Source: a virus. From it: a stretch of DNA of 29,503 bases. The stretch lies in the IMG/VR virus record IMGVR_UViG_3300032241_002437, positions 1 to 29,503 of that record; one strand, given 5' to 3'. Under the pieces are notes generated by a model. The model saw only the letters and a list, made by a program, of their open reading frames with translations, did not search any database and was not told the origin of the DNA. Positions 8,303 to 16,299 of the stretch are shown here, in pieces (the stretch's first letter is position 1; each line of letters starts with the position of its first letter). The translations under genes and the position numbers were made by a program.

Positions 8303-8336
8303 AATAACTCCTTATTTAAAATAAAACATAAAAAAA

Positions 8337-9359
8337 CTACACTGGTGCAGTTGCTTCTGTAAAGGTAATAAATGCTTCTTCAATTAATTTTAATGCTATC
8401 TCATTTACTATGTTTTGATAATAACTTATTTCAAAAATAATTGATTTTTTCTGTGCAATAATACCAAATTCAGGTTGCGTAACTTTTTCATCAAAAATGA
8501 TAGGCATGTTCATCATACCAATATTATCAGTATTTAAACTATATTGATAGATATAATTTACAAAATTTAATGCTTCTTGATTTCTAATACCAAAAATACT
8601 AATTTTAACCGTATCTTTAGATAGTTGGGTAATACTTGATTGGGTAGAAGGTTGATTTTCTACATAAACATTTTGAACAATAGGGAATTGTCCCAAAGCT
8701 ATAGTAGATTGTATATCCACGGACGCGTAAGGCGGAGCTATATTCTGTCCTACTAAATACGATGGGTACATATTGAAATACTGATTTAAAGACAACCAAA
8801 TGGGCAAACTGTTTGTCACAATTACGCTAGTTGTATCAAAATCTGTCATGGAATCGATTAACTGAGTATTCATTATAGAATACAAAGAATCTCCACGATA
8901 ATGATATAAATCTGCTTGTTTGTAGTAGTTATCTCTACGACTAAATGCAAATTTTAAGTTTTCATAGTTTGCAACATAAATCATATTAGGATTTAATAAA
9001 TTAAAATCCTGAATCAATTGTGGTGAAGTAAAAATTACATGATTGTAAGCAGTTGTACGATCTTCTAACTGGTGCATATCTGTATTTACATGAAATGAGC
9101 CAGTAACTGTTAATTTTCTTGATGGAAGTGGATTACCTTTTTTGTTAAAAATGCCACGACCATAAGTTAAGATGTTGTAAATAGCAGAATCAGTTAAAAG
9201 ACTAGCATTAACCCAAAATACATAACCATCCAAAGGAAGAATTAATTTTACATATAAGGTAAATGTAACCTGCTCATTCGCTGATAAGGTTTGCATACCC
9301 TGAGTTAAGCCAGCACCTAATTGTGGTTTAGCTCCTGAAGATTCACCTATAGTCGCCAT
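8337..9359 (-). CDS. Neck/tail-completion region structural protein
   Basis: The 340-residue product lies between neck protein genes and the sheath region. Recognisable landmarks are QVTFTLYVKLILPLDGYVFW near residues 30-49 (core YVKLILPLDGYVFW), then LTVTGSFHVNTDMHQLEDRT (core GSFHVNTDMHQ), and FTSPQLIQDFNLL near 109-121, which I associate with a conserved family of myophage structural proteins of unknown exact function. The C-terminal half includes a VKISIFGIRNQEALNFVNYI segment (core ISIFGIRNQEAL), resembling the domain of tail terminator-like proteins. Its role at the head-tail or tail terminator position is inferred from gene order. The start overlaps the previous stop as TAATG, so translation is coupled. 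Confidence 0.5.
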   Translation of the reverse strand: MATIGESSGAKPQLGAGLTQGMQTLSANEQVTFTLYVKLILPLDGYVFWVNASLLTDSAIYNILTYGRGIFNKKGNPLPSRKLTVTGSFHVNTDMHQLEDRTTAYNHVIFTSPQLIQDFNLLNPNMIYVANYENLKFAFSRRDNYYKQADLYHYRGDSLYSIMNTQLIDSMTDFDTTSVIVTNSLPIWLSLNQYFNMYPSYLVGQNIAPPYASVDIQSTIALGQFPIVQNVYVENQPSTQSSITQLSKDTVKISIFGIRNQEALNFVNYIYQYSLNTDNIGMMNMPIIFDEKVTQPEFGIIAQKKSIIFEISYYQNIVNEIALKLIEEAFITFTEATAPV

Positions 9360-9817
9360 TAATCAATCCATGCTTTTAAAGATGCTTCTAAAACTCCTGA
9401 ATACATAAATGAAGGTCTACGAGCATTTTTAGTTACTTTTCGTACTCCTTTTTTACCTGTTACATATTGCTTGGCTGATACACTTTTCATTCTATAGTTT
9501 GTACCATCTAAAGCAGATTGAGTTGGTACTCCAACTATTCCAGCTTGTTCAACTTCTTGTAGATATATCCATTTTTTTAAATCATTTTCAATCATGGATG
9601 CACCAGCATTAATTGAATTTTGAAAGGGTACTCCTAAAGCCATTTGAGCAATAGCCTGTTCCAATCCTTCAGCTAGATGATTGGCAATATTTTGTGTTTT
9701 ATTGTCCGCAAATGAAGAAAATAAAGTATATTTTTCTTCAAGGATTTTTGCAACTTCATAAGTCGTTTTATCATCGTATGGTTCAGAAACATCAATAACA
9801 CCAAGATGTAATTTCAT
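9359..9817 (-). CDS. Head-tail connector / neck protein
   Basis: A 152-residue protein when started at ATG 9817, which overlaps the stop of the previous gene as ATGA and has GGGGA six bases upstream; a longer form from TTG 9829 lacks such support. The protein is helical in the first two thirds (KTQNIANHLAEGLEQAIAQM, core IANHLAEGLEQAI) and basic in the last third (GKKGVRKVTKNARRPSF). Helical N-terminus, basic Lys/Arg-rich loop and position between the head completion protein and the tail proteins fit neck/tail-completion proteins of the HK97 gp10 kind, which sit at the top of the tail. The family match is by general shape and place only. Confidence 0.45.
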   Translation of the reverse strand: MKLHLGVIDVSEPYDDKTTYEVAKILEEKYTLFSSFADNKTQNIANHLAEGLEQAIAQMALGVPFQNSINAGASMIENDLKKWIYLQEVEQAGIVGVPTQSALDGTNYRMKSVSAKQYVTGKKGVRKVTKNARRPSFMYSGVLEASLKAWID

Positions 9818-10272
9818 GTTAATCCCCAAAGAGTACCAATAGATTGCATAAAAGCTAGTGCTTGCCTTCCATAAGGGTCTTTGATTGCTTGTAAATCTAG
9901 TAGCTGAAGATTTTGTAATCCTTTACCAATTGTTAGACTTTCACTGGTAGAGACATCACTTGCAGAATTAATAACACCAGCCACAAAATTATTCATGCCA
10001 TAGGCTTTTCTTGCATCAGCAAAAAATGTTTGACCAGCATAATCTTGTTGCCACTGAATTAATTGACTCCCACCCCAGTTATATACAGTTAATGTGTAAA
10101 TATCAGGGACAGTATTAGCAAAATCTTGAGGTACTATATCTAATGCTATTTGAAAAGCATAAGCATAACCTTGATCTGTAGGACTAATAACTACAGAATT
10201 TAATCCCATTACAGCCTGTGACCAAGCTACAAAACCTGTTAATGTTGGTGGAGAAGTAATGGGATTTGTCAT
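9814..10272 (-). CDS. Head completion / adaptor protein
   Basis: A 152-residue protein located right after the capsid genes, the place of the head completion adaptor that binds the portal after DNA packaging. Landmarks are GFVAWSQAVMGLNSVVISP (core WSQAVMGL), ALDIVPQDFANTVPDIYTLTVYNWGGSQLIQW (core YTLTVYNWGGSQLIQW near 61-76) and SIGTLWGLT at the C-terminus; I have seen this combination in conserved myophage proteins of the neck region. Mostly helical with one aromatic-rich strand segment. ATG 10272 has no clear ribosome site, which is unusual in this otherwise well-marked operon. Function is inferred from position and family resemblance. Confidence 0.5.
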   Translation of the reverse strand: MTNPITSPPTLTGFVAWSQAVMGLNSVVISPTDQGYAYAFQIALDIVPQDFANTVPDIYTLTVYNWGGSQLIQWQQDYAGQTFFADARKAYGMNNFVAGVINSASDVSTSESLTIGKGLQNLQLLDLQAIKDPYGRQALAFMQSIGTLWGLT

Positions 10273-10303
10273 AATTAAATTATATCTAAATTAAATCCAA
10301 AAA

Positions 10304-10810
10304 TCATGTTTTTTTAGACCTACCTCTGCTTTTTGGAGCTACACCTTCTTTTACTACTTCAATAGTTTGCTCAAACTTTGGCTCATTATCTGCAAAATGC
10401 TTTTTTTCCTCAATAATTTCTACTTCTAAAGGTGCTTTTTGCTTTAAACCCATTTGTTGAGCAGTTTCAGATATTTTTTGATCTGATGCTACTGCTGTAA
10501 TTTTTCTAGCTTCTGTAGCACGATCAATCATAGTTTGATCTCTAACTGTAATACCATTTTCAATAGCTTCTACATTAATAGGTTTATCAATCCTATAAGC
10601 CATTCCTGAAAAATTGCCTTTAATTTTTTCTACAGGTATTAAACCATAAATTTCATGTTGCTTAATAATTTGATCAATCTCATTATTGGATCCTTGAATC
10701 TTTACTTGCGATCCAGCTCTGATTCTTTCCATGAATGGTCTTGGATTTTCAAAGAGCATATAAGTGAATTGATGATCCTGTTTTGTGCAATTTGCTATAT
10801 AAAGTTCCAT
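10304..10810 (-). CDS. Unknown head-region protein with basic C-terminus
   Basis: I start this gene at ATG 10810, which has AAGGGGA at normal spacing, giving 168 residues. An in-frame ATG at 10903 would add 31 residues encoded by a hairpin-forming leader and lacks a ribosome site. The N-terminal part (MELYIANCTKQDHQFTYML, core YIANCTKQDHQF; then PFMERIRAGSQVKI) looks like a compact beta domain, the middle has DKPINVEAIENGITVRD (core INVEAIENG), and the C-terminus is Lys/Arg-rich (PKSRGRSKKT). I know similar proteins next to capsid genes in other phages but not their function; a small DNA- or capsid-inner-surface role would fit the basic tail. Position after the capsid gene suggests a head or neck component. 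Confidence 0.5.
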   Translation of the reverse strand: MELYIANCTKQDHQFTYMLFENPRPFMERIRAGSQVKIQGSNNEIDQIIKQHEIYGLIPVEKIKGNFSGMAYRIDKPINVEAIENGITVRDQTMIDRATEARKITAVASDQKISETAQQMGLKQKAPLEVEIIEEKKHFADNEPKFEQTIEVVKEGVAPKSRGRSKKT

Positions 10811-10830
10811 ATTATTTCCCCTTGTTTGGG

Positions 10831-10878
10831 TGGGTGACAGATGATGCGGTACTTCTTTTAAAAGTACCCTGCCACCCA
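10831..10878 (-). promoter_or_regulatory. Leader hairpin upstream of the 10304-10810 gene
   Basis: On the minus-strand RNA two nested stems form: an outer 10-bp stem (10878-10869 with 10840-10831, one G-U pair) and an inner 7-bp stem GGTACTT/AAGTACC (10868-10862 with 10854-10848), separated on one side by a 7-base bulge. The outer stem is fully paired only in the minus-strand RNA, because its G-U is an A-C mismatch on the other strand. No U-run follows, so it is not a standard terminator; the ribosome site of the next gene starts about a dozen bases downstream. Confidence 0.5.
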
Positions 10879-10920
10879 TTGTTACAAACTTGGCATCACA
10901 CAAGTTTTAATACTATAGCA

Positions 10921-11115
10921 TTAACTACCTGAAGTCTGTGTAGCAGTTGAATCAGTTGGTGCTGTAGTAGGCTCTAATGTTTCTGAAACTTCTTTAACAA
11001 CATCAGCTTTTGTTTCTGCTACTTCTTTTTCAACATCAGCTTTTTGACTACTTATAAAATCACGAACTTCTTCCATGAATTTTTCAAGTTCTCTAAGAAT
11101 ATTCTCAATCATCAT
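10921..11115 (-). CDS. Small acidic coiled-coil protein
   Basis: A 64-residue protein from ATG 11115, which has AAAGGA seven to eight bases upstream; the longer form from 11142 would begin inside the terminator hairpin and is rejected. The first 50 residues are a charged helix with heptad-like spacing (ILRELEKFMEEVRDFI, then a pair of near-repeats KADVEKEVAETKADVVKEV), and the last 20 are Thr/Ser/Pro-rich (PTTAPTDSTATQTSGS). It lies directly after the major capsid gene behind a terminator, so it is expressed at a lower level than the capsid protein. I do not recognise a family; a small assembly or capsid-associated factor is possible but not shown. Confidence 0.5.
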   Translation of the reverse strand: MMIENILRELEKFMEEVRDFISSQKADVEKEVAETKADVVKEVSETLEPTTAPTDSTATQTSGS

Positions 11116-11126
11116 ATTTTTATCCT

Positions 11127-11154
11127 TTAAAAAACCCCACAATGAAGTGGGGTT
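11127..11154 (-). terminator. Rho-independent terminator after the major capsid gene
   Basis: Minus-strand RNA forms an 8-bp perfect stem AACCCCAC/GTGGGGTT (11154-11147 with 11140-11133) around a 6-base loop, running into six U residues. It begins 22 bases after the capsid stop codon. It should act as a partial terminator that lowers expression of the genes to the left. Confidence 0.85.
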
Positions 11155-11175
11155 AATCTACTTTGCGCATTAAAA

Positions 11176-12201
11176 TCAATAAGCCGCAGATAATAAATAC
11201 ATTGCTTCAGGTCTTAAACCCCAACCTGATGTAGATCTCATTGTGTATAAAGTTGTAATGCCGCCATCAGGGATTGGAGTAGGAATCTCTGTTGGAGCAG
11301 ATACGTCAGTAAGCATTAATGAGGTTGCAGTTGTATTTGGTGTCAATGTAGCAAAAACGTTGGTATTGATTTGTGCATTTGCTTTAGGGACGTTAAGTTC
11401 AGGAGCAATCAATAGGATTGCATCTGTACCACCAGCACCTTGACCAATTAAAGTATCATCCACTGCAAAGCTAACATCATCACCACCTGCCCATTTAGCT
11501 ACAGTTTCAACTAAACCTGCGGCTGTTTCTACACCAGCGCCAATTCTTTGGAATTGGGATAAAGAAACAACACCCGAATAGCTGATTTGACTAATAAATC
11601 TTTGTGGGGCCAAAAATACTAAACGCAATGGACGGCCAATTTGTAAAGTATTAGTCTTTAAAGTACCAATCATATTCAATAAGTACTGAGCTAATTGGCC
11701 AGAATCCCACTTAGAATAGCCTGTATTACCGTTGGTATCAGAACCTAAAGTAGATGTTGTAATACCAGAAGTATTTAACAATCCTTCACCATTAGAAGGA
11801 TTGTAACCAAATAATAAAGCATTACGCAATTGCTGAGCAATACCTTGACGAGCTGCTAAACGCATAGCTTGTGGTAAAGCATAACCCCAAACGCCAGTAG
11901 CTTTTTCATCAAAATTATCATACTGAGCACGAGTTTGTACGCGATAAGTAGCTGTACTAATCATACTAGGAATAACTGATGCACTAGGTAATTGGTTAAA
12001 TTGGGATTGGTTAGCCTGAACCTGAGTCGTTACTTGTAGCTTTTTGGCATACACGTACAAATCAGCTTCACCCAAACGTGCCATTGGATTTTCTGTAGCA
12101 AGAGTTGTAAAAGCACCTGAAGCCAAACTGTACTGCATAATCAGTTCAGGCATCATATAGTGCGGATTAGCTGTTACAAATGAGGGAGCAAAGCCTGACA
12201 T
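11176..12201 (-). CDS. Major capsid protein (DUF2184-type, HK97 fold)
   Basis: A 341-residue protein in the capsid position, after scaffold and decoration genes and followed by a strong terminator. The sequence has the features of the DUF2184 major capsid family: a conserved N-terminus with PMARLGEADLYVYAKKLQV (core ADLYVYAKKLQVTTQVQ), RVQTRAQYDNFDEKA near residues 87-101, a helix with MRLAARQGIAQQLRNALLFG (core ARQGIAQQLRNALLFG) leading to the GLLNTSG loop, and a C-terminus with TMRSTSGWGLRPEAMYLL. It would form the icosahedral shell. It has AAAGGAA upstream of ATG 12201. An N-terminal delta domain of HK97 type is not present, in keeping with a separate scaffold protein encoded two genes upstream. 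Confidence 0.85.
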   Translation of the reverse strand: MSGFAPSFVTANPHYMMPELIMQYSLASGAFTTLATENPMARLGEADLYVYAKKLQVTTQVQANQSQFNQLPSASVIPSMISTATYRVQTRAQYDNFDEKATGVWGYALPQAMRLAARQGIAQQLRNALLFGYNPSNGEGLLNTSGITTSTLGSDTNGNTGYSKWDSGQLAQYLLNMIGTLKTNTLQIGRPLRLVFLAPQRFISQISYSGVVSLSQFQRIGAGVETAAGLVETVAKWAGGDDVSFAVDDTLIGQGAGGTDAILLIAPELNVPKANAQINTNVFATLTPNTTATSLMLTDVSAPTEIPTPIPDGGITTLYTMRSTSGWGLRPEAMYLLSAAY

Positions 12202-12216
12202 AGTAAAGTTCCTTTA

Positions 12217-12864
12217 TTAAATTAGGCAAAGAGCCACATATTGATTATAGATCCAGTTGGCAGTATTTGTTCCTGAATTATAGGAAACAGTTTTATTGCC
12301 ACTGGTACTAACGCCCAAAACTTTTACAGGGAAAACAGATTGGGTACCGGGTTGAGTTGTTGTAACCCAGTTATTTGTGTAGTTAAAGTAAACAGTAGTT
12401 GAAATTAATTGACCATCAATACCTACAGAAGCAGGATCAAGAATCAAAGGAATACGAGCATTACTACCAAAACGATAGAAGTTTACTGACATACCGGGGC
12501 TATATAAAGGTGCTGTACTCTGAGGAGTAGTAATACCTGCATAAGCCTGATTGTAAACTGAAATACCTGTTGGGTTAGCAGAGCCAGTAGCTTGTAGAAT
12601 TGAAGAACCAAGAGTAGCAGTACCAGGCTGTACATTGCCGGATAAAGTACCTTGACCATTTTGACCAATCGCAGAAAATTCTTGAATTGGAATACCACCC
12701 CAAAGAGGAGTAGTTGCAGATGTAGAAAGAACGCCACCAGCTAAATAGAACTTGACTGCTGGATCGTCTTGTGCATCACCTTGCGTATAACCAGCGGAGT
12801 TGGTATTAAATAAACCAGCTGCGTTGGTTGTTTGCATAGGATTTAGAGAAATTAATGCTGACAT
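12217..12864 (-). CDS. Probable capsid decoration/structural protein
   Basis: The 215-residue product is encoded between the scaffold and major capsid genes. It is beta-rich and poor in charged residues, with landmarks DPAVKFYLAGGVLSTSATTPLWGG (core DPAVKFYLAGGV near residues 34-45, PLWGGIP near 53-59), YSPGMSVNFYRFGSNARIPL (core VNFYRFGSNARIPL) and WIYNQYVALCLI at the end. I recognise this pattern from phage proteins that sit next to DUF2184 capsid proteins and are found in virions, most likely as capsid cement or decoration, but the exact function has not been shown as far as I know. AAGGA precedes ATG 12864. No enzyme or transmembrane features are visible. Confidence 0.55.
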   Translation of the reverse strand: MSALISLNPMQTTNAAGLFNTNSAGYTQGDAQDDPAVKFYLAGGVLSTSATTPLWGGIPIQEFSAIGQNGQGTLSGNVQPGTATLGSSILQATGSANPTGISVYNQAYAGITTPQSTAPLYSPGMSVNFYRFGSNARIPLILDPASVGIDGQLISTTVYFNYTNNWVTTTQPGTQSVFPVKVLGVSTSGNKTVSYNSGTNTANWIYNQYVALCLI

Positions 12865-12874
12865 AATTTAATCC

Positions 12875-13744
12875 TTACTTTCTGTTGTTGTGAAGGTGAA
12901 ATTCCTGAACTCTTTGAGCTGGAACTTTAAATGCGTCTAACCAACCAAAACCACCTTTAAACTTGGTAATAGTACGACCTGAAGCATCTCTTTCTTTAAT
13001 TTCGTATTCTGCATCATTAGCAAATACAGTTGGAGACTTAGCAGCTTGTAATGCGTCATTGAAAATTTGCTTTTCTGCAATAGAAAGCATTTTTTCGCCT
13101 TTGATTTCTTTAAGAAGATTAACATCTTTATAAGTATCAGAGTAAGCTTGTAGACCGCGTAACAAACGCTTACGATAAGCAACTAAACTTTCACCTTGAA
13201 GTGGTCTTGATGCAGATTTACCAAAAGAAGCAAATACGGAATCAGCTTTAGCTTGTGCATCAGCATATTTAGCTTCTTCTTCGTCCATCTTCATAGCTTC
13301 TTCATCTTTCTTGGACATTTTGTCATCGTCATCATCATCGTCATCATCTTTTTTGAAGTTCATGTGACCAGGATGTTCCATTTTACCTTCATCATCAGGC
13401 TTGATTTCCCCAGCCTTACCATGTTCTTTAGGATCGGATCCTTCAGCGTCCATGCGATCATCATCTTCATCTTTACGCTTTTTAGCATCCATTTTCCTTT
13501 CCATCATTTTCTTGGCTTTTGATTCAGATTCAGATTCTTCTTCATCATCGTCATCGTCATCGAACATTGTATCATCATCGTCTTTTTTGGCTTTCTTTTT
13601 GTCAGCCGCAGTAACCAATGGTGGTGCTGGTAAGTTTTTTTCCATACTATCTACGCGATAAGCAAGATTGCTCAAAGCTGATAGAATGGCATCTAATTTA
13701 TCACCTTGGGCATCTGCCTTTGGTGCATTTACATTTTCATTCAT
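12875..13744 (-). CDS. Acidic scaffold-like protein
   Basis: A 289-residue protein with an extreme acidic/basic low-complexity centre (about residues 48-160), including a run of nine Asp at 133-141 and Ser-Glu repeats at 71-75. The first 35 residues form a helix (LDAILSALSNLAYRVDSME), and the C-terminal 120 residues are an ordered domain (SLVAYRKRLLRGLQAYSD, then KFKGGFGWLDAFKVPAQRV). Its place between the prohead protease and the capsid gene is where the scaffolding protein lies, and highly charged helical protein is typical of scaffolds that are cleaved during maturation. It starts in an ATGA overlap with the protease gene, with GAGG upstream, so the two are co-translated. Scaffold role is inferred. 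Confidence 0.6.
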   Translation of the reverse strand: MNENVNAPKADAQGDKLDAILSALSNLAYRVDSMEKNLPAPPLVTAADKKKAKKDDDDTMFDDDDDDEEESESESKAKKMMERKMDAKKRKDEDDDRMDAEGSDPKEHGKAGEIKPDDEGKMEHPGHMNFKKDDDDDDDDDKMSKKDEEAMKMDEEEAKYADAQAKADSVFASFGKSASRPLQGESLVAYRKRLLRGLQAYSDTYKDVNLLKEIKGEKMLSIAEKQIFNDALQAAKSPTVFANDAEYEIKERDASGRTITKFKGGFGWLDAFKVPAQRVQEFHLHNNRK

Positions 13745-15480
13745 ATTGATACCTCAGGGTTAGTTAATAAAACTCCGGCTGGTTTGCCACCTTTATCCCA
13801 AACCCCCTTAGATCCTCTCGCTTTCGTTACGATTGCTATATGATCCAAAAGGAATGGAACACCTTCTATTAAGAGTGGCTCACCATTCTCAGTAGTAAGT
13901 GTTGTATTTCCAGCAGTGTTGTCAAACACTACTGAAGGGGATGTACTAATTTCTCCTTCGCAAATTTCATCAATTGCATCTTGATCGTAAATTTTAGCAA
14001 TTCCCCAAACTTCATCGCCTTTAATATAAGGCAACATAATACTTCCAACTGCTCTATTCTTAAATTCTTCTCCATTTAATACAGCAGTTTCGGGATGATC
14101 CATAATCACCATTAAACCATTACATCTTTTTAGAAACTCATCATTTAAATATAAAGATGAATCCCTCCAAACATATTCTTTAATAGAGCCTCTATAAGCT
14201 AATCCTGTTCCTGTAATGCGAATTGCCAATAGCATAATGTTCGCGTACATTTGAGGACTTGGTAATATATTATTTTTAATTAATTCAGCTACATTATACT
14301 CAGTTTTAATGCTTGCCACTTGCATAGCAATTTGTTGACCAGGATGCAAAGGCATTGGAGGTTCTTCTACAGGGCACCAATCATACCCAGTGGATTCATC
14401 ATTTATTTTAACTTCGCATTTTTTAAAGTTTCTAGCTATATAAGTACAAAATTGACCATCGTCATATAAAACTTCTAATTTGCCTTTATAGTCAATTCCT
14501 ACTTCTTCAAAACATTCTCTTCGGGCGCAATCTTCTAAAGATTCATTGGGTTCTTGATGTCCACCAGGAACCGCCCACATACGAGGATAATCTCCGCCAT
14601 CCCCCCTACGAATCATTAAAGTTTCGCCTTCATCGGTCAAAAATAGAATGCCTGAAGCTCTTCCTTTAGCTCCAGCATCTTTTGCTATTGGTTCAGATTC
14701 TAAAGCTGGTAATTCAATTCCGTGAACATCCGAAATAGCTATAGCTGAATCAGGAACACAATTAGGAACTTCTTTTCCGTCTTTTTCTTTCATGCCTATT
14801 TGATGATAATCTTGCCAACATGGATCTTCATCGGGGATTGATTCTGCATAATCAATTAAAGCATCAACAATGTTAGATAATTCGTTTTTTACTTCATCAG
14901 CATCACATTTCCATTTACGCAAAGATTTATTAATTCTTGAATCAGGATCATTAGCTGTTTTTGCAGAGGTTAATTTTTCCTTCATCCCTTTCATACGGGC
15001 GCAAAATGAGCTTTTACGAGCCCCGCCTTCAGGTTGTGGGGGTTTTAAATGGGCATGATGTTCTTTATTGTAACTTTCTCTGCCTTTTTCATTTAAACCA
15101 CCATTTTTATTCTCACCTTTTTTGGTTTGCCATAGTTCACTATCTGTTCCAAATCTAGGAACTGGATCGCCATTCCTAATGGTTACATTGTCAGATTGCA
15201 TAGCTTTTTGAAGATAATTATCTACCTTAACACCTAAAATTTTACGGCTAATGGCTTCTATTTCATGCCTAATTGATGCTAATTGGTGCTTAGCTTCATT
15301 TAATTCTTGGCCTTCATCTTTAATAAATTCAGGTGTACTTAAAGATGTAGGCTCTTCTGGAGATTCGTCTTTAGAATGCTTAATGAATTTTTTAGCCACT
15401 TCCTTAGGAATGCCAATATTGCTTCTACCGCTTGCAGCGGCATACATAGCTTTCCTTTGCTTTTCTGATTCAAATGGCAT
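13741..15480 (-). CDS. DUF2213 prohead protease fused to a NUDIX domain
   Basis: A 579-residue multidomain protein. Residues 1-35 hold the phage-typical start SEKQRKAMYAAASGRS. Residues about 105-192 form a Gly/Lys-rich module with GGLNEKGRESYNKE and KSSFCARMKGMKEKL, resembling the DUF6321-type module. Residues 220-243 carry a CWQDYHQIGMK ... EVPNCVP motif common in phage head proteins. Residues 272-378 are a NUDIX hydrolase domain with an intact box (G307, E313, R321-E322, E325-E326, G328), so hydrolysis of a nucleoside diphosphate derivative is likely. Residues about 415-565 are a DUF2213 domain, the presumed prohead protease, with candidate catalytic His462, Ser512 or Ser514 and His547 (a Ser-His-His set, inferred). 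It is placed just before the scaffold gene, as expected for a maturation protease. Confidence 0.8.
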   Translation of the reverse strand: MPFESEKQRKAMYAAASGRSNIGIPKEVAKKFIKHSKDESPEEPTSLSTPEFIKDEGQELNEAKHQLASIRHEIEAISRKILGVKVDNYLQKAMQSDNVTIRNGDPVPRFGTDSELWQTKKGENKNGGLNEKGRESYNKEHHAHLKPPQPEGGARKSSFCARMKGMKEKLTSAKTANDPDSRINKSLRKWKCDADEVKNELSNIVDALIDYAESIPDEDPCWQDYHQIGMKEKDGKEVPNCVPDSAIAISDVHGIELPALESEPIAKDAGAKGRASGILFLTDEGETLMIRRGDGGDYPRMWAVPGGHQEPNESLEDCARRECFEEVGIDYKGKLEVLYDDGQFCTYIARNFKKCEVKINDESTGYDWCPVEEPPMPLHPGQQIAMQVASIKTEYNVAELIKNNILPSPQMYANIMLLAIRITGTGLAYRGSIKEYVWRDSSLYLNDEFLKRCNGLMVIMDHPETAVLNGEEFKNRAVGSIMLPYIKGDEVWGIAKIYDQDAIDEICEGEISTSPSVVFDNTAGNTTLTTENGEPLLIEGVPFLLDHIAIVTKARGSKGVWDKGGKPAGVLLTNPEVSI

Positions 15481-15489
15481 AAAAATTCT

Positions 15490-16287
15490 TTATTTAGTTT
15501 TTATTGATTGTAATGCTATTTCGCCTTTTTTTGTCAAAATATTTTTGCATTGTTTTAAATTATACAAATACACATAATTACATCTACAATAAACTTCTTC
15601 ACCGGGTTGTGTAATTTCATCGGTATAGCCATAAGGATGCTCTAAATACCCTTGTTTATCGGCCCAGGATCCACGAATGACATAAATTTTTTCATCCCGT
15701 TCTTTATGGTCTTTGCGATAATTATAGTTAATTTGTTTCCAATGACTGTGCCATTTGCCTGCAATAGCACCGTTCTCAACTGCTACTATATCATTAATAT
15801 TTGCAATCAGTTTATGGGTTTGATCAATAATTACTCGTCTTTGCTCAAAGCCTATTTTTCCTAAGGATTTACGAATATCTTTTTTCTGCTGAACACGATC
15901 AACTACTTTAGATCCTCCTGGGGGAATTGAAGTTGCCCAACCTTCAAACCGTCTTAAAACGCTATTAATAGTTTCTTCCCGGTTCAACTTAATAAGATTA
16001 GATGAAGTAACTATTCTACGATTTAATTCTGATTGCAATTTAGGGGTAAGTTTACTTACATCAAATTTGCTAATATTTCCTTTAGCTAATCCCCCTTTAG
16101 TAACTAGCCGATGAAAAGCTGATCGAAGGGCTTTTTCTAGTTCTTGCTGTATTTGGGCTTCTGGAATAAGTTCAGCCATTGCTGACTTATAGATTCTATC
16201 CATCCACATTTTAATGCGTTCTTCTGAGTCATAGCCATTTTCTATAATGTCATTGACTGCTTTAGTAAGAATTTCAAAAAATGTCAT
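15490..16287 (-). CDS. MuF-like minor head protein
   Basis: A 265-residue protein of the phage Mu F / SPP1 gp7 head morphogenesis family, which is injected or bound next to the portal. The N-terminal 150 residues are helical; the C-terminal MuF domain begins near residue 150 with EQRRVIIDQTHKLIANIND (core IDQTHKLIANIN), continues with WHSHWKQINYNYRKDHKERD at 179-198 and ends with the family mark PGEEVYCRC at 228-236 (PG-x5-CRC). It is encoded between the portal-linked protein and the protease, the normal order portal - MuF - protease - scaffold - capsid. No toxin domain follows the MuF domain. No clear ribosome site precedes ATG 16287. Confidence 0.8.
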   Translation of the reverse strand: MTFFEILTKAVNDIIENGYDSEERIKMWMDRIYKSAMAELIPEAQIQQELEKALRSAFHRLVTKGGLAKGNISKFDVSKLTPKLQSELNRRIVTSSNLIKLNREETINSVLRRFEGWATSIPPGGSKVVDRVQQKKDIRKSLGKIGFEQRRVIIDQTHKLIANINDIVAVENGAIAGKWHSHWKQINYNYRKDHKERDEKIYVIRGSWADKQGYLEHPYGYTDEITQPGEEVYCRCNYVYLYNLKQCKNILTKKGEIALQSIKTK

Positions 16288-16299
16288 TGTTTAAATTAT

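Noticed and set aside
10811-10903. N-terminal extension of the 10304-10810 gene to ATG 10903
   Set aside because: The added residues are coded by the leader hairpin, look non-conserved and lack a ribosome site, while ATG 10810 has a strong one.
13253-13661. Plus-strand ORFs of 86-89 codons opposite the scaffold gene
   Set aside because: They are the complement of the Asp/Glu/Lys-rich coding repeats, giving Ser- and Ile/Phe-rich low-complexity chains without ribosome sites.
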